Notes under the pieces: generated by a model
Databases searched by the model: none
Told to the model about the DNA's origin: nothing
What the model saw: only the letters and a program-made list of their open reading frames with translations
Assembly (NCBI RefSeq): GCF_000621325.1
Contig: NZ_JHYQ01000017.1
Location: forward strand, 35,776-99,775
DNA length: 64,000 nucleotides
Origin: Thiothrix lacustris DSM 21227
Lineage (GTDB): Bacteria; Pseudomonadota; Gammaproteobacteria; Thiotrichales; Thiotrichaceae
Direction: 5' to 3'
Part shown: one piece after another, positions 1 to 7,779 of the stretch
How the letters are laid out: the number at the start of each line of letters is the position of its first letter
How positions within the stretch are numbered: position 1 is the first letter of the stretch
Translations under genes and position numbers: made by a program

Positions 1-182
1 AGGTCTTGCAAACTGTGGTGTAACCATGCGCGACTGGCTGCTCCCAATTGGCTGACAGAAGTGGGTAACGGGTCGTCAATGAAGAGCGGGATAATGTGGT
101 CGCATGTACGGCAGGCATGGTACAAGGCTGGGTTATCAGCAAGGCGCAGGTCTTGCCGCAGCCAAACGATGGCGGTTGTCAT
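1..182 (-). CDS. phrB: Deoxyribodipyrimidine photolyase, N-terminal part (runs off the window)
   Basis: Only the first 60 codons are inside the window. They contain WLRQDLRLADNPAL, the opening beta-strand signature of the photolyase/cryptochrome family, followed by a segment ending in FIDDP that fits the Rossmann-like antenna-binding domain. Photolyases split UV-induced pyrimidine dimers with blue light using FAD. The ATG overlaps the stop of the upstream MerR-family gene (ATGA), so the two are probably translationally coupled. The FAD-binding C-terminal domain lies outside the window, so class and integrity cannot be judged. Confidence 0.85.
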   Translation of the reverse strand, partial: MTTAIVWLRQDLRLADNPALYHACRTCDHIIPLFIDDPLPTSVSQLGAASRAWLHHSLQD

Positions 183-1111
183 GGAGCCTTACCCGGTATG
201 AGCAGGGTTTGATCCATGAAACGGCAAACCTCGCTTAAGTCAGTCGGTAGCCTTTGAATCAAGGCGTGTTCCTGCGTTTCAGGCGTCTGTTCTTCTTGAG
301 TGCCTGACAGGAAAACACGGATATTGGTCATGTTTACCAAGGCGTGCAAAGCGCTGGTAATGCTGCCGTGTTGGGGGAGCAGTAAAGCATCAAATGTTAC
401 CCGCCCGATTATCAGGGGCAGGTGATTCAGTTGGGTTTTTGTCCCCAGCAAGCTGACCTGATAACCGTGTTGGCTGAGCACATTGGCGAGTAACAGCGAC
501 TCTAGCTGCGCCTCATGGCCACAGGTATTAGCCAGCAGGATGTGTTTGCCTGTGGCGCGGCCATTGTGTTGCAAATAGCGTGAACCCAATTTGGCACACA
601 GGAATTCGTGCAAGAACGCGTAATCCGCATGGGTGGAGGGCAGTACGCCCTGTTGTTGCCAAAGCTGTTGGTGGAGTGGCAGCAATAATTTTTTGGCGAC
701 CAGTTCCAGCGAATACAAAGACACGGCTTCGTTAAACACTTGTTCGAGTGAGCGGGCATCGAGTTTATGGATCCAGCGTTGGAACAGGGTGCAGTAATGT
801 CGCCAAGGGTCATCGGTTTGCGCCGTTTTTGCTGGGTGCAACAGGGTTAAGTGGTTATTGCTGTCGATGACATCCCGGACACGGCTAACAGGAATGCCTT
901 GATCAAGCAGCACCAGCACTTGCTTTACCCGTTCAACGTCCTGCTGGCTGTAAAGGCGGTGGCCTTTGGGGGTGCGGCGTGGTTTCAGTAAGCCGTAACG
1001 GCGTTCCCATGCCCGCAAGGTAACGGTGTTAACACCCGTCTGTTCAGAAACAGTGCCAATCGGAAAAAGTGCAGTATTGTCGTTCCCTTCAGGGGCAGTG
1101 TTAAAATTCAT
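179..1111 (-). CDS. MerR-family regulator with degenerate B12-binding-fold domain
   Basis: A 310-residue protein with an N-terminal MerR helix-turn-helix (about residues 15-80; VNTVTLRAWERRYG is the recognition helix, followed by the GHRLYSQQDVERV wing). The C-terminal part has the four-helix plus Rossmann layout of the CarH/LitR light-dependent repressors. In CarH a GExHxxG motif supplies the cobalamin-ligating histidine; here the equivalent stretch is G198-H-E-A-Q-L-E204, so the ligand position is Ala201 and the final Gly is Glu. The W-x9-EH motif of the helical domain is also not seen after Trp151. It overlaps the photolyase start by four bases. Control of the photolyase is inferred; sensing through B12 looks unlikely from these residues. 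Confidence 0.8.
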   Translation of the reverse strand: MNFNTAPEGNDNTALFPIGTVSEQTGVNTVTLRAWERRYGLLKPRRTPKGHRLYSQQDVERVKQVLVLLDQGIPVSRVRDVIDSNNHLTLLHPAKTAQTDDPWRHYCTLFQRWIHKLDARSLEQVFNEAVSLYSLELVAKKLLLPLHQQLWQQQGVLPSTHADYAFLHEFLCAKLGSRYLQHNGRATGKHILLANTCGHEAQLESLLLANVLSQHGYQVSLLGTKTQLNHLPLIIGRVTFDALLLPQHGSITSALHALVNMTNIRVFLSGTQEEQTPETQEHALIQRLPTDLSEVCRFMDQTLLIPGKAP

Positions 1112-1135
1112 AGGTTTTGTAACGGCCTTGTACAG

Positions 1136-1159
1136 TAATCATCTAACTATAGGTGATTA
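1136..1159. promoter_or_regulatory. Inverted repeat TAATCA-N12-TGATTA over the merR promoter
   Basis: A perfect 6-bp inverted repeat with 12-bp spacing sits 25 bp upstream of the MerR-family start and encloses TATAGT (minus strand, 1146-1151), a 5/6 match to a -10 box. The 6-N12-6 geometry is that described for LitR/CarH/PplR operators, although those usually have TGTACA-like half-sites; one TGTACA lies just outside, at 1129-1134. Autorepression is inferred. Confidence 0.5.
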
Positions 1160-1200
1160 TCTGAAGCTGGAACAGTATTCCCATGAAAATTATGGGCATC

Positions 1201-1231
1201 AAAAAAGCCGCCTTGTTAGGGCGGCTTTTTT
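1201..1231. terminator. Bidirectional rho-independent terminator
   Basis: AAAAAAGCCGCC, a six-base loop, then GGCGGCTTTTTT: a GC-rich stem flanked by A and T tracts that can work in both directions. On the minus strand it lies between the merR promoter and the end of the yidB-like gene region. Confidence 0.8.
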
Positions 1232-1252
1232 AGCGAGAACTGGTAAGCCGAA

Positions 1253-1723
1253 TTAACGACCGAACAGCTTGCTTGCCAGACCAATAGCGCCAGATACGCC
1301 ACCAACTGAATCCAGCAGGCTATTCATATCCAGTGAACCGCTTGGGGATGCTTTGTCGACGACTTCAGGGACAGCCGCTTGCAGACCGCTAACGGCTTGA
1401 TCAGGGCTAATGCCCAGTTGCTGGGCGAAAGCAGCGATTTTGTCCTGACCGAACATTTGAGTCACTTGGCTACCGCTAGGCTGGGCATTAGCGCCATTGC
1501 CTAACCAGGATGCTGCCAGTGATGCCAGACCAGAGTCACCACCACCTTGCATACCGGAGATCATGGAGGCCAAGCCGCCTAAGCCACCCGCTTGTGCCTG
1601 ATTTTGACCACCACCCATCAGACCCATCATGGCTGAAGCGATTTCAGTCATTTCCAGTTGGCCGTCACCATCTTTATCCAGTTGGCTTTTGAACAACTGT
1701 ACAGCAATTTGCATCATATCCAT
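1253..1723 (-). CDS. YidB-like (DUF937) protein with N-terminal EF-hand
   Basis: 156 residues. Residues 16-27 form a canonical EF-hand loop (D16, D18, D20, Q22, E27), suggesting calcium binding. A Gly/Gln-rich linker follows, then a C-terminal region (GLASLAASWLGNG, GQDKIAAFAQQLGISPDQA, VPEVVDKASPSG) that matches the YidB/DUF937 family, whose function is not established. No signal peptide is seen. It starts 18 bp after the kbp-like gene, so the two probably form one transcript, which may end at the hairpin at 1201-1231. Confidence 0.75.
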   Translation of the reverse strand: MDMMQIAVQLFKSQLDKDGDGQLEMTEIASAMMGLMGGGQNQAQAGGLGGLASMISGMQGGGDSGLASLAASWLGNGANAQPSGSQVTQMFGQDKIAAFAQQLGISPDQAVSGLQAAVPEVVDKASPSGSLDMNSLLDSVGGVSGAIGLASKLFGR

Positions 1724-1741
1724 GTATGAATGTACCTTTAG

Positions 1742-2185
1742 TTAGATATTTTTAGGAATGCGGATTTTCTGGCCTGGGAAGATTTTGTCAGCATCTTTGA
1801 TGACTTCACGGTTTACTTCCACAATCTTGGTGTACTTGGCACCGTTGCCATAAGCATCTTCGGCAATTTTCCACAAGGTGTCGCCTTTGACGATAACATA
1901 AAATTCATCGTCTCCACCAACTTGGCTGCCATCAGTAATGGTCATGCCATCAGCTTTGACTTCCTGAATACCCATAGCGTTGCCTGCCATCAGGACGGCT
2001 TTTTCCAGCGCCTCAGCAGACTGTGCTTGACCAGTCAACGTGGCAACGCCATCCTTGACTTCAACTTGCAGGCCATTGACTCCGGGGTTGTCTTCATTGA
2101 TGTGTTGTGTCAAGGCAGCGGGGGCTTCTTCTTCCTTGCCAAAAATTTTCTTGCCAATATTACGGGCAAAATCAAACAGTCCCAT
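1742..2185 (-). CDS. kbp: BON-LysM protein, Kbp/YgaU family
   Basis: 147 residues, the usual length of E. coli Kbp (YgaU), a cytoplasmic potassium-binding protein. The N-terminus MGLFDFARNIGKKIFG is typical. A BON domain covers about residues 25-85 (NGLQVEVKDGVATLTGQ), followed by a LysM domain (YVIVKGDTLWKIAEDAYGN, ending FPGQKIRIP). A good ribosome site (AGGAG) precedes the ATG by five bases. It heads a two-gene unit with the EF-hand/YidB-like gene. Confidence 0.88.
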   Translation of the reverse strand: MGLFDFARNIGKKIFGKEEEAPAALTQHINEDNPGVNGLQVEVKDGVATLTGQAQSAEALEKAVLMAGNAMGIQEVKADGMTITDGSQVGGDDEFYVIVKGDTLWKIAEDAYGNGAKYTKIVEVNREVIKDADKIFPGQKIRIPKNI

Positions 2186-2316
2186 CTTATTTTCTCCTAT
2201 GGTTTACGTGTGGATTGATCTCCAAGCGTAGTATAGACGCTATTCAGTCAAAATTAACCATTGACCTGATAGTCAGTCGAAAAATGCGATGTGAAGGTTC
2301 ATACAGAAGAATAGGT

Positions 2317-2940
2317 TTAGGTGAGGAATGCACCAAATTTAACCAAGCGCTGCTGCCAGTAAGTTTTGCTGAGGCTGTCAATGGTGACTTTGCCACCGCC
2401 AGATGCTGCGTTAATGAAATCGCCGCGCCCGATGTAGATGCCTACATGATTGATTATGCTGCCACTGGTGCGGAAGAAGATTAGGTCGCCGGGTCGCATT
2501 TCTTCAAAGCTGATGGTGCGGCTGGCCTTGCTTTGTTCGAGTGCGGTGCGGGGTAGGCTTATGCCTTGGGCATTTTTGTAGACGTACTGCGTCAAGCCAC
2601 TGCAATCAAAGCCTTCGCGGGGTGTTTCGCCGCCGTAGGTGTAACGTACTCCTAGCGCTTGATGTGCATGTGTGAGTAAGGCGCGTCTTGCCGGTGCATC
2701 GGCTGGTTCAGTTTGTTGGGAGAAGGGTTGGTATTGTTGGGAATAGGCGGGTTGCGACATTCCCTGGGTATTATAGCTAGCGAAATACGGTCTTGGTTCC
2801 CCTTGGTAAGCCCCCGGAACGGTATGGTTCCAATAAGGGTATTGTGCTGTTTGTGGGTAGTAAGCGACAGGCGCACAGCCACCCAAGAATGCCGCTACTG
2901 TACCCATCAATAGCGATGCTTTAATTTTGCCCATGATCAT
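2317..2940 (-). CDS. NlpC/P60-family lipoprotein
   Basis: 207 residues. A short N-terminal hydrophobic segment ends in LGGC (Cys about residue 22), a lipobox, so an outer-membrane or periplasmic lipoprotein is expected. After a Pro/Tyr/Gln-rich linker comes an NlpC/P60 domain with the catalytic Cys in EGFDCSGLTQYVY and the His in INHVGIYIGRG. The third polar residue falls in FINAASGG, where Asn replaces the more frequent His; Asn is tolerated in the family. The enzymes cut stem peptides of peptidoglycan. A second in-frame ATG two codons downstream has better spacing to AGGG and may be the true start. Confidence 0.85.
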   Translation of the reverse strand: MIMGKIKASLLMGTVAAFLGGCAPVAYYPQTAQYPYWNHTVPGAYQGEPRPYFASYNTQGMSQPAYSQQYQPFSQQTEPADAPARRALLTHAHQALGVRYTYGGETPREGFDCSGLTQYVYKNAQGISLPRTALEQSKASRTISFEEMRPGDLIFFRTSGSIINHVGIYIGRGDFINAASGGGKVTIDSLSKTYWQQRLVKFGAFLT

Positions 2941-3013
2941 CTGCCCTATTTTTTGTTATGCATTTAGAACCAAAGCTTATTCTATAAGTTCAAAACTGAA
3001 TGCACACAAACAG

Positions 3014-3044
3014 AACCCGGCCAAACATGACGCTTGGTCGGGTT
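3014..3044. terminator. Hairpin downstream of the DsrC-like gene
   Basis: AACCCGGCCAA and TTGGTCGGGTT pair across a nine-base loop, followed on the plus strand by TTTTT and on the minus strand by a weaker TT-CTG-TTTG. It lies in the gap between two minus-strand genes, so it probably ends the DsrC-like transcript. Confidence 0.6.
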
Positions 3045-3064
3045 TTTACAGGGATCAGGATTTT

Positions 3065-3436
3065 TTACCAGTTGGTGCCGAAACTTTTATCGGATTCATT
3101 GCCCAATTTAGGCAAGTCAGCCAAGTCGTGAATGGTGCTCAAGGGGCCATCCGGGAACAGTTGGTACAAATATTTACGCCCACCCTGTCGCAGAAATTCT
3201 TCCTGCATCATGTCGGCAAGGGCGCGGGCATTTTGGCAGTCGTCGCAGTGCTCGTAGAAGTCCAGTACAAAATTGACGACATCCATGTGGGCATCCGTCA
3301 GGGTAATACCGCGTTCGGCCGCATTTTTACTGATCAAATCGTAAACACGGTCAACTTTTAAGTGGGGAAGTGGAGCTCGCATAACGGGATGGGCACGTGG
3401 GAACATTTCGTCCAAAGAAACATCGCTAAACATCAT
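3065..3436 (-). CDS. DsrC/TusE-family paralog lacking the C-terminal cysteines (RspA type)
   Basis: 123 residues. The fold signature is clear: GITLTDAHMDVVNFVLDFY (the HTH-like LT-x2-HW-x-V segment), then KYLYQLFPDGP and DLADLPK, matching the DsrC C-terminal arm. In DsrC the arm carries CysB and CysA, which form the trisulfide-carrying pair; here the equivalent positions are His103 and Glu114, so neither redox cysteine is present. Members without them have been grouped as RspA, proposed to be regulatory. Oddly, the protein has a C64-D-D-C67 pair in the helix after FYEH, where DsrC has none. A strong AGGAGG site precedes the start. No sulfur oxidation genes are adjacent. Confidence 0.82.
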   Translation of the reverse strand: MMFSDVSLDEMFPRAHPVMRAPLPHLKVDRVYDLISKNAAERGITLTDAHMDVVNFVLDFYEHCDDCQNARALADMMQEEFLRQGGRKYLYQLFPDGPLSTIHDLADLPKLGNESDKSFGTNW

Positions 3437-3597
3437 GGTGTAATCCTCCTGCTGGTTTTTTATGGCGATCGTAAACCTTTTTGTATCTCTAGTGGTGTTA
3501 TTTAAAGTCTCTGTATATACCTAAAGTAATATTTCCGACTGCTTAAGTCAAGTTATCGGTTCAGCTTAAGAATGATTTGCAAGAAATGTTGATGACG

Positions 3598-3612
3598 ACG
3601 AGGTATCCTCGT
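3598..3612. repeat. Perfect 6-bp inverted repeat ACGAGG-TAT-CCTCGT
   Basis: Lies 27 bp before the next plus-strand gene in the divergent gap between that gene and the DsrC-like gene. It could be a small operator or an RNA hairpin in the leader; nothing more can be said from sequence. Confidence 0.35.
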
Positions 3613-3638
3613 GTCTGCTTAACTGTGTGGAGTATCCA

Positions 3639-4247
3639 ATGCCTATGAGCACTTCCCAACCTACATTCAGCAGCCTGACACTGGCGGCTTACGGCTGGTC
3701 GCCTGCCAACTGGCAAGCAATGCTTTACCCAGATGATTTGCCCCCAGACTGGCACATTTCCTATTACGCCAACGAATTCATCAGGATTTTGCTACCCGCT
3801 AGTGATTGGGAAACATCATTGGCGAAAGCAGCGCTCTGGGCAGCAGAAACAGGGCAGGATTTTGGCTTCTATCTGGAAATTACCACTGGCTTATTGCAGG
3901 CGCAGCACTGGCAACAAGTAAAGACTGCCGTTGACATGTATTTGGATAATCAGGTATTGGGGCTGTTGGTGGAGGCAGAAGCACTGCCCTTATTGCCGCT
4001 GGATTGGTCAGAACGTTTCCCCGTGCATGTGCGGCATCCGGGGCAATGGCTGGCGGAAATGCCAAGTGGTGCAGAGGCGCAACTTGGCTTGTTACAAGCA
4101 ACACAAGCATTTTCCCCACCCGCCTTGCGTGAAGTGTTTGAAGAAATCCAGCAACAGACAGCGCATCGGGATGTTATCCTGTTTCTGGATACGCCGTGGG
4201 CAATGCTAGAACAACTGCGTCTGATGAAGCAACTGTACGGAGTTTAA
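3639..4247 (+). CDS. Short DUF72-like protein
   Basis: 202 residues from the ATG at 3639, chosen because GGAG stands six bases upstream; a GTG at 3627 is also open. The start of the protein, GWSPANWQAMLYPDDLPPDW followed by HISYYANEF, resembles the opening of DUF72/YecE TIM-barrel proteins, which read GxSxW-x-FYP-x-YYAxxF. The protein is shorter than usual DUF72 members (about 240-280 residues) and the rest is diverged, with acidic and Leu-rich helices. Function unknown. It converges on the zinc-ribbon gene with 12 bp between stops. Confidence 0.6.
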   Translation: MPMSTSQPTFSSLTLAAYGWSPANWQAMLYPDDLPPDWHISYYANEFIRILLPASDWETSLAKAALWAAETGQDFGFYLEITTGLLQAQHWQQVKTAVDMYLDNQVLGLLVEAEALPLLPLDWSERFPVHVRHPGQWLAEMPSGAEAQLGLLQATQAFSPPALREVFEEIQQQTAHRDVILFLDTPWAMLEQLRLMKQLYGV

Positions 4248-4259
4248 GCAAGGCGTTGC

Positions 4260-5468
4260 CTAACGGTAATAACCCGGATTCGAGCGATAAGGGTCGGGTA
4301 GCCGTTGGCGCGGCTGGTACTGCTGGTAATTTCCGCCCTGTTGAATCACCTGCTCAAATAGCCCTGCCTTTTCCATGTAATACCCCAGACCGCCCAGCAA
4401 ACTAATGCCTAGTAACGCGGCAAACACGATTTTGACCACGCTGTAAGGCCGTTCCCCTTGAGTCTTACCGTTACGCCCGTTGATCACAAAGCGATAGGTT
4501 TCGCCGTTATAACGGAAGGCAGCAGACCATACCGGTAGCAAGACGTGTTTGAAGGTGGTGGCCGCATGTTGGGTTTCCAGACTGGTGACCCGTTGTTGAT
4601 CACCGCCAATGTCGCTCAGAATAGCGTTATAGATCCGGTTATCCATGATGCCGCGTGCTTGCTCAAAGCCTTCATCCAGATCAACCTGATAAATTTCGCT
4701 TTGAAAGCCGCTCAGGTAACTCTCGTTGTAAGGCACGAGGTTGGGTAAATCCCACGGTTCGAGCCGGTCAAGAATAGCGCGGGGCAGGGTACGGGTTGCG
4801 CCCACCAATACATCATCAAAAAACAGCCTTACCCGCCCACTGACCGGCGTCCAGCGGATACGCGGTACATTTTGCACTTGCTGGCGGGGTTGCCCGTTGA
4901 CAATGACGGTGACCATTTGGCGTTCGTAATAAATCACGCCACGTTCACCCCGGTAATAGCTGTCGGTATGGCTATCATACGTCCAGTAAGGGATGTAAAT
5001 ACCTAGCAACTTGTCGTCACGTTTGGCTTTGTCCTTCAAGGCAGAAGGGGCAAACCACAAGCCACTAATCCACTTGTCGAAGGCTGCATGTGCAGCTTTG
5101 TCGGTTATCAGGAAGGGTAACAAGGATTTAGGCTGGAACAGGCGAGCCTGCTCCGTCCCGGTGACAACAGGTGTGCCACAAAATGGGCAGTCACCCGCAT
5201 GATTGTTTTGCTTTAGCTCAAAAATGGCGGCGCAATTGGGGCACTTGATGACCTGATTATTATCCAGTGGACGCAATTTTCCCTGCTGGATAGCGCGTAA
5301 TGCCTGCTCAAAGCTGTACTCGCGAATCTCCTGATAGCTTTGGCGAATAGCATTTTGATGCCCGCAATACGTGCACGCGAGCGCGTCTGTCCCCGGTTGG
5401 TAAACCAGATCGGCGCCGCACTCTTCGCAAGGAAAGTGCTGCTGCTTAGTGTTGTTGTTATCCGCCAT
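4260..5468 (-). CDS. Zinc-ribbon membrane-anchored protein (YdjG-like)
   Basis: 402 residues. Two tandem zinc ribbons lie at the N-terminus (CEECG...CTYCG, about residues 14-38; CPNC...CPFCG, about 76-98), then a beta-rich central region (YIPYWTYDSHTDSYYRGERG), one C-terminal transmembrane segment (VFAALLGISLLGGLGYYM) and a Gln/Tyr/Arg-rich tail. It resembles the TFIIB-type zinc-ribbon protein YdjG of Bacillus, which with the SPFH protein YdjI acts in membrane stress and recruits PspA. It is the last gene of the minus-strand operon, 14 bp after the SPFH gene. The exact role is inferred from family and context. Confidence 0.7.
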   Translation of the reverse strand: MADNNNTKQQHFPCEECGADLVYQPGTDALACTYCGHQNAIRQSYQEIREYSFEQALRAIQQGKLRPLDNNQVIKCPNCAAIFELKQNNHAGDCPFCGTPVVTGTEQARLFQPKSLLPFLITDKAAHAAFDKWISGLWFAPSALKDKAKRDDKLLGIYIPYWTYDSHTDSYYRGERGVIYYERQMVTVIVNGQPRQQVQNVPRIRWTPVSGRVRLFFDDVLVGATRTLPRAILDRLEPWDLPNLVPYNESYLSGFQSEIYQVDLDEGFEQARGIMDNRIYNAILSDIGGDQQRVTSLETQHAATTFKHVLLPVWSAAFRYNGETYRFVINGRNGKTQGERPYSVVKIVFAALLGISLLGGLGYYMEKAGLFEQVIQQGGNYQQYQPRQRLPDPYRSNPGYYR

Positions 5469-5482
5469 TTAAGCCTGCGTTG

Positions 5483-6577
5483 TTATTCTGTACGGTGAGG
5501 AGGTGCTGACGGTGGAATCGGTGGCGGTGCTTGCTCTGCAAACAAGCCACTGAGTGAGCTGGTTTCCCCGGCAGTTTGCCAGTTCGCCATGCCTGCTTGC
5601 CAGACCAGTGTGGTCGCCGTCAATTGCCCGTTTTGCACCATTTGCTGCAATTGTTGCAATCCCAAGGGGCCTCTGGATTCCTGCCCAATGGCGACATGCC
5701 AGCCGCTATCAGGGAGCGGTGGCGGGGTGGCTGCTGCGGGTTTGTTCAGTGCTTCTGCCATTTTGTTGGCCACTGCAAAGCCCATTCCCATATCCAGTGC
5801 GCTGTTAGAGCTACCGTTGCCAATACCTTGTGCGGTCTGGTATTGCAGGTATTTGTCGAGATTGCCGATCATGCCCATGCTGGTACGCTTGTCGAGGGCG
5901 TCCTCCACTTCGGTAGGGAGGGAGATGTTTTCCACCAGAATATTGGTTAATTTCAGGCCATAAGCGGCGTATTCAGGAGCAATTTTCTGGGTGACGAACT
6001 GTCCCAGTTGTTCGTAGTTGGCGGCCATGTCCAATATCGGAATATTGGCACTGGCAACCACGCTGCTGAAGCGGGTCACGATCATATTACGCAACTGATC
6101 GCTGATTTCATCGACGGTGAAATGCCCATCTGTCCCCATGATTTCTTGCATGAATTTGCGGGCATCGTCAATCCGCACCCCATACGTACCAAATGCCCGT
6201 ACCCGTACCCCACCGAATTCGCTGTCACGGATCATGACTGGGTTGCGCGTGCCCCATTTCAGGTTGGTGAACTGCTTGGTGTTGAAGAAGTAAACTTCCG
6301 CTTTGAACGGGCTGTTAAAGCCGTGATCCCAGTGTTGCAGGGTGGAAAGCAGCGGCAGGTTTTGGGTTTCCAGCACATACATGCCGGGGGTGAGGATGTC
6401 GGCAACCTCGCCTTCGTTGACGAAAATCGCTACCTGCGATTCACGCACGGTGAGTTTTGCCCCGAACTTGATTTCATTGCCGTGGCGCTCGAAGCGGTAG
6501 ACCATGGTGTCGCTGCTGTCATCGGTCCAGTCGATGACATCAACGAATTCACCCATCAGTTTGTCCCATAATCCCAT
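5483..6577 (-). CDS. SPFH-domain (virion-core-like) protein with C-terminal GYF_2 domain (YdjI-like)
   Basis: 364 residues. It starts MGLWDKLMGEFVDVIDW, typical of the YdjI/virion-core-like branch of SPFH proteins. The SPFH core runs to about residue 240 (VRESQVAIFVNEGEVADIL, GVRVRAFGTYGVRIDD, LTNILVENISLPTEV). After a Gly/Ser-rich stretch and PPPLP there is a GYF_2 module (GWHVAIGQESRGPLG, LVWQAGMANW), then a proline-rich end. SPFH proteins organise membrane microdomains. No transmembrane helix is seen, so membrane attachment may be through partners in this operon. The start is three bases after the TelA-like stop. Confidence 0.78.
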   Translation of the reverse strand: MGLWDKLMGEFVDVIDWTDDSSDTMVYRFERHGNEIKFGAKLTVRESQVAIFVNEGEVADILTPGMYVLETQNLPLLSTLQHWDHGFNSPFKAEVYFFNTKQFTNLKWGTRNPVMIRDSEFGGVRVRAFGTYGVRIDDARKFMQEIMGTDGHFTVDEISDQLRNMIVTRFSSVVASANIPILDMAANYEQLGQFVTQKIAPEYAAYGLKLTNILVENISLPTEVEDALDKRTSMGMIGNLDKYLQYQTAQGIGNGSSNSALDMGMGFAVANKMAEALNKPAAATPPPLPDSGWHVAIGQESRGPLGLQQLQQMVQNGQLTATTLVWQAGMANWQTAGETSSLSGLFAEQAPPPIPPSAPPHRTE

Positions 6578-6580
6578 GAT

Positions 6581-7750
6581 TTATACTCCTTGGCGTGGGC
6601 TGTCGGCCTTGGCTTTGGCTGCTGTCAGGGCGTGACGCAGGTCACTTTCCATGACCTTGATTTCTTCCTCGGCCTTGGCACGCATGGCTTTGCCTTCGTC
6701 GGCAATGCGCAGCGAGTCGTTGATGGTTTCGATCAGGGTCTGGTTGGCTTTCTTCACGGATTCGATGTCGAATACGCCGCGTTCCATTTGCTTGCGGGTT
6801 TCAGCATTGCCCATGCGCAGGGTTTCGGCGTTCTTTTCCAGCAATTCGTTGGTGAGGTCGGAAGCCTTTTTCACCACTTCTGCGGCGTCGCTCATGCGGA
6901 AAATGGTGACGGCTTGTGCCAACTGGTTTTTCCACAAGGGCACGGTGTTGATCAGGGTGGAGTTGATCTTGTTGATCAGGGTTTTGTCGTTTTCCTGAAC
7001 CAGACGGATGCTGGGCAGGCTTTGCATGGCTACCTGACGGGTGAGGCGCAGGTCGTAAACGCGGCGTTCGAGGTCATCGCGGGAGCTACGCAGATCGCGC
7101 AGATTTTGTGCGAGGATCATGTCTTCCGTATTGGCTTCGGCTTTGGCAACCAGTGCGGGGATGTCAGTGGTTTCTAGACGGCGCAGTTTTTCTTCACCCG
7201 CAGCAATGTAGGCTTCCAAATTGTGGAAGAAATCTAGATTGGCTTCGTAGAGTTTGTCGAGGGTCACCACATCGGTCAGCAACTGGGTCTTGTGACCTTC
7301 CATTTCGTCGCTGATGGTGTCAATTTGCTTGCGAACTTCTTCGTACTGGTTGAGGAATTCGACCACGGGTTTGGCTTTGCCGATAAGTTTTTCCCACCAG
7401 CTTGGCTCGTCATTGGGGTTCAGAGAGTCAATATCGAAGCCTTTAATGGCAACGACCATATTGGTCAGGGATGTGCCTGCGGAACCAATGTCCTTGTTTT
7501 TGACACCATTGAGCATTTTTTCGGAAATGGTGGTCATCTGTTCTTGGGTTTTGGTGCCAAAGAACATGATGCTGCTGCGGTCGTTCATGTCGATTTCAGC
7601 AATGATGCTTTCGAGTTTGTTTTTGTTGGCATCATCAGCTTGTTCGTAGGCAACCAGTTCCGTCGTGACTTCCGGCAGGGTGGCAAGTTCAGTGCCGGGG
7701 ATCACTGCTGGAGCGGTTTGAACGGCTGTTGTCGTTTCTGTTTCATTCAT
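6581..7750 (-). CDS. TelA/YaaN-family toxic anion resistance protein
   Basis: 389 residues, mostly long alpha-helices with heptad-like spacing, matching the TelA family (YaaN, KlaA) by the segments NDEPSWWEKLIGKAKPVVEFLNQYE, RRLETTDIPALVAKAE and the DLRLTRQVAMQSLPSIRLVQ-type core. The family is linked to tellurite and antimicrobial peptide resistance and to envelope stress, without a defined activity. The N-terminal 35 residues are rich in Thr, Val and Pro and look disordered. In Bacillus, xpaC and yaaN are also adjacent; here the XpaC-like gene is 29 bp upstream. Confidence 0.82.
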   Translation of the reverse strand: MNETETTTAVQTAPAVIPGTELATLPEVTTELVAYEQADDANKNKLESIIAEIDMNDRSSIMFFGTKTQEQMTTISEKMLNGVKNKDIGSAGTSLTNMVVAIKGFDIDSLNPNDEPSWWEKLIGKAKPVVEFLNQYEEVRKQIDTISDEMEGHKTQLLTDVVTLDKLYEANLDFFHNLEAYIAAGEEKLRRLETTDIPALVAKAEANTEDMILAQNLRDLRSSRDDLERRVYDLRLTRQVAMQSLPSIRLVQENDKTLINKINSTLINTVPLWKNQLAQAVTIFRMSDAAEVVKKASDLTNELLEKNAETLRMGNAETRKQMERGVFDIESVKKANQTLIETINDSLRIADEGKAMRAKAEEEIKVMESDLRHALTAAKAKADSPRQGV

Positions 7751-7779
7751 GGTGATCTTCTCCTTGGGTATTGGGGGTA

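Noticed and set aside
2107..2484. Plus-strand open frame overlapping the kbp and NlpC/P60 genes
   Set aside because: It lies mostly opposite well-supported coding sequence and has no recognisable motif.
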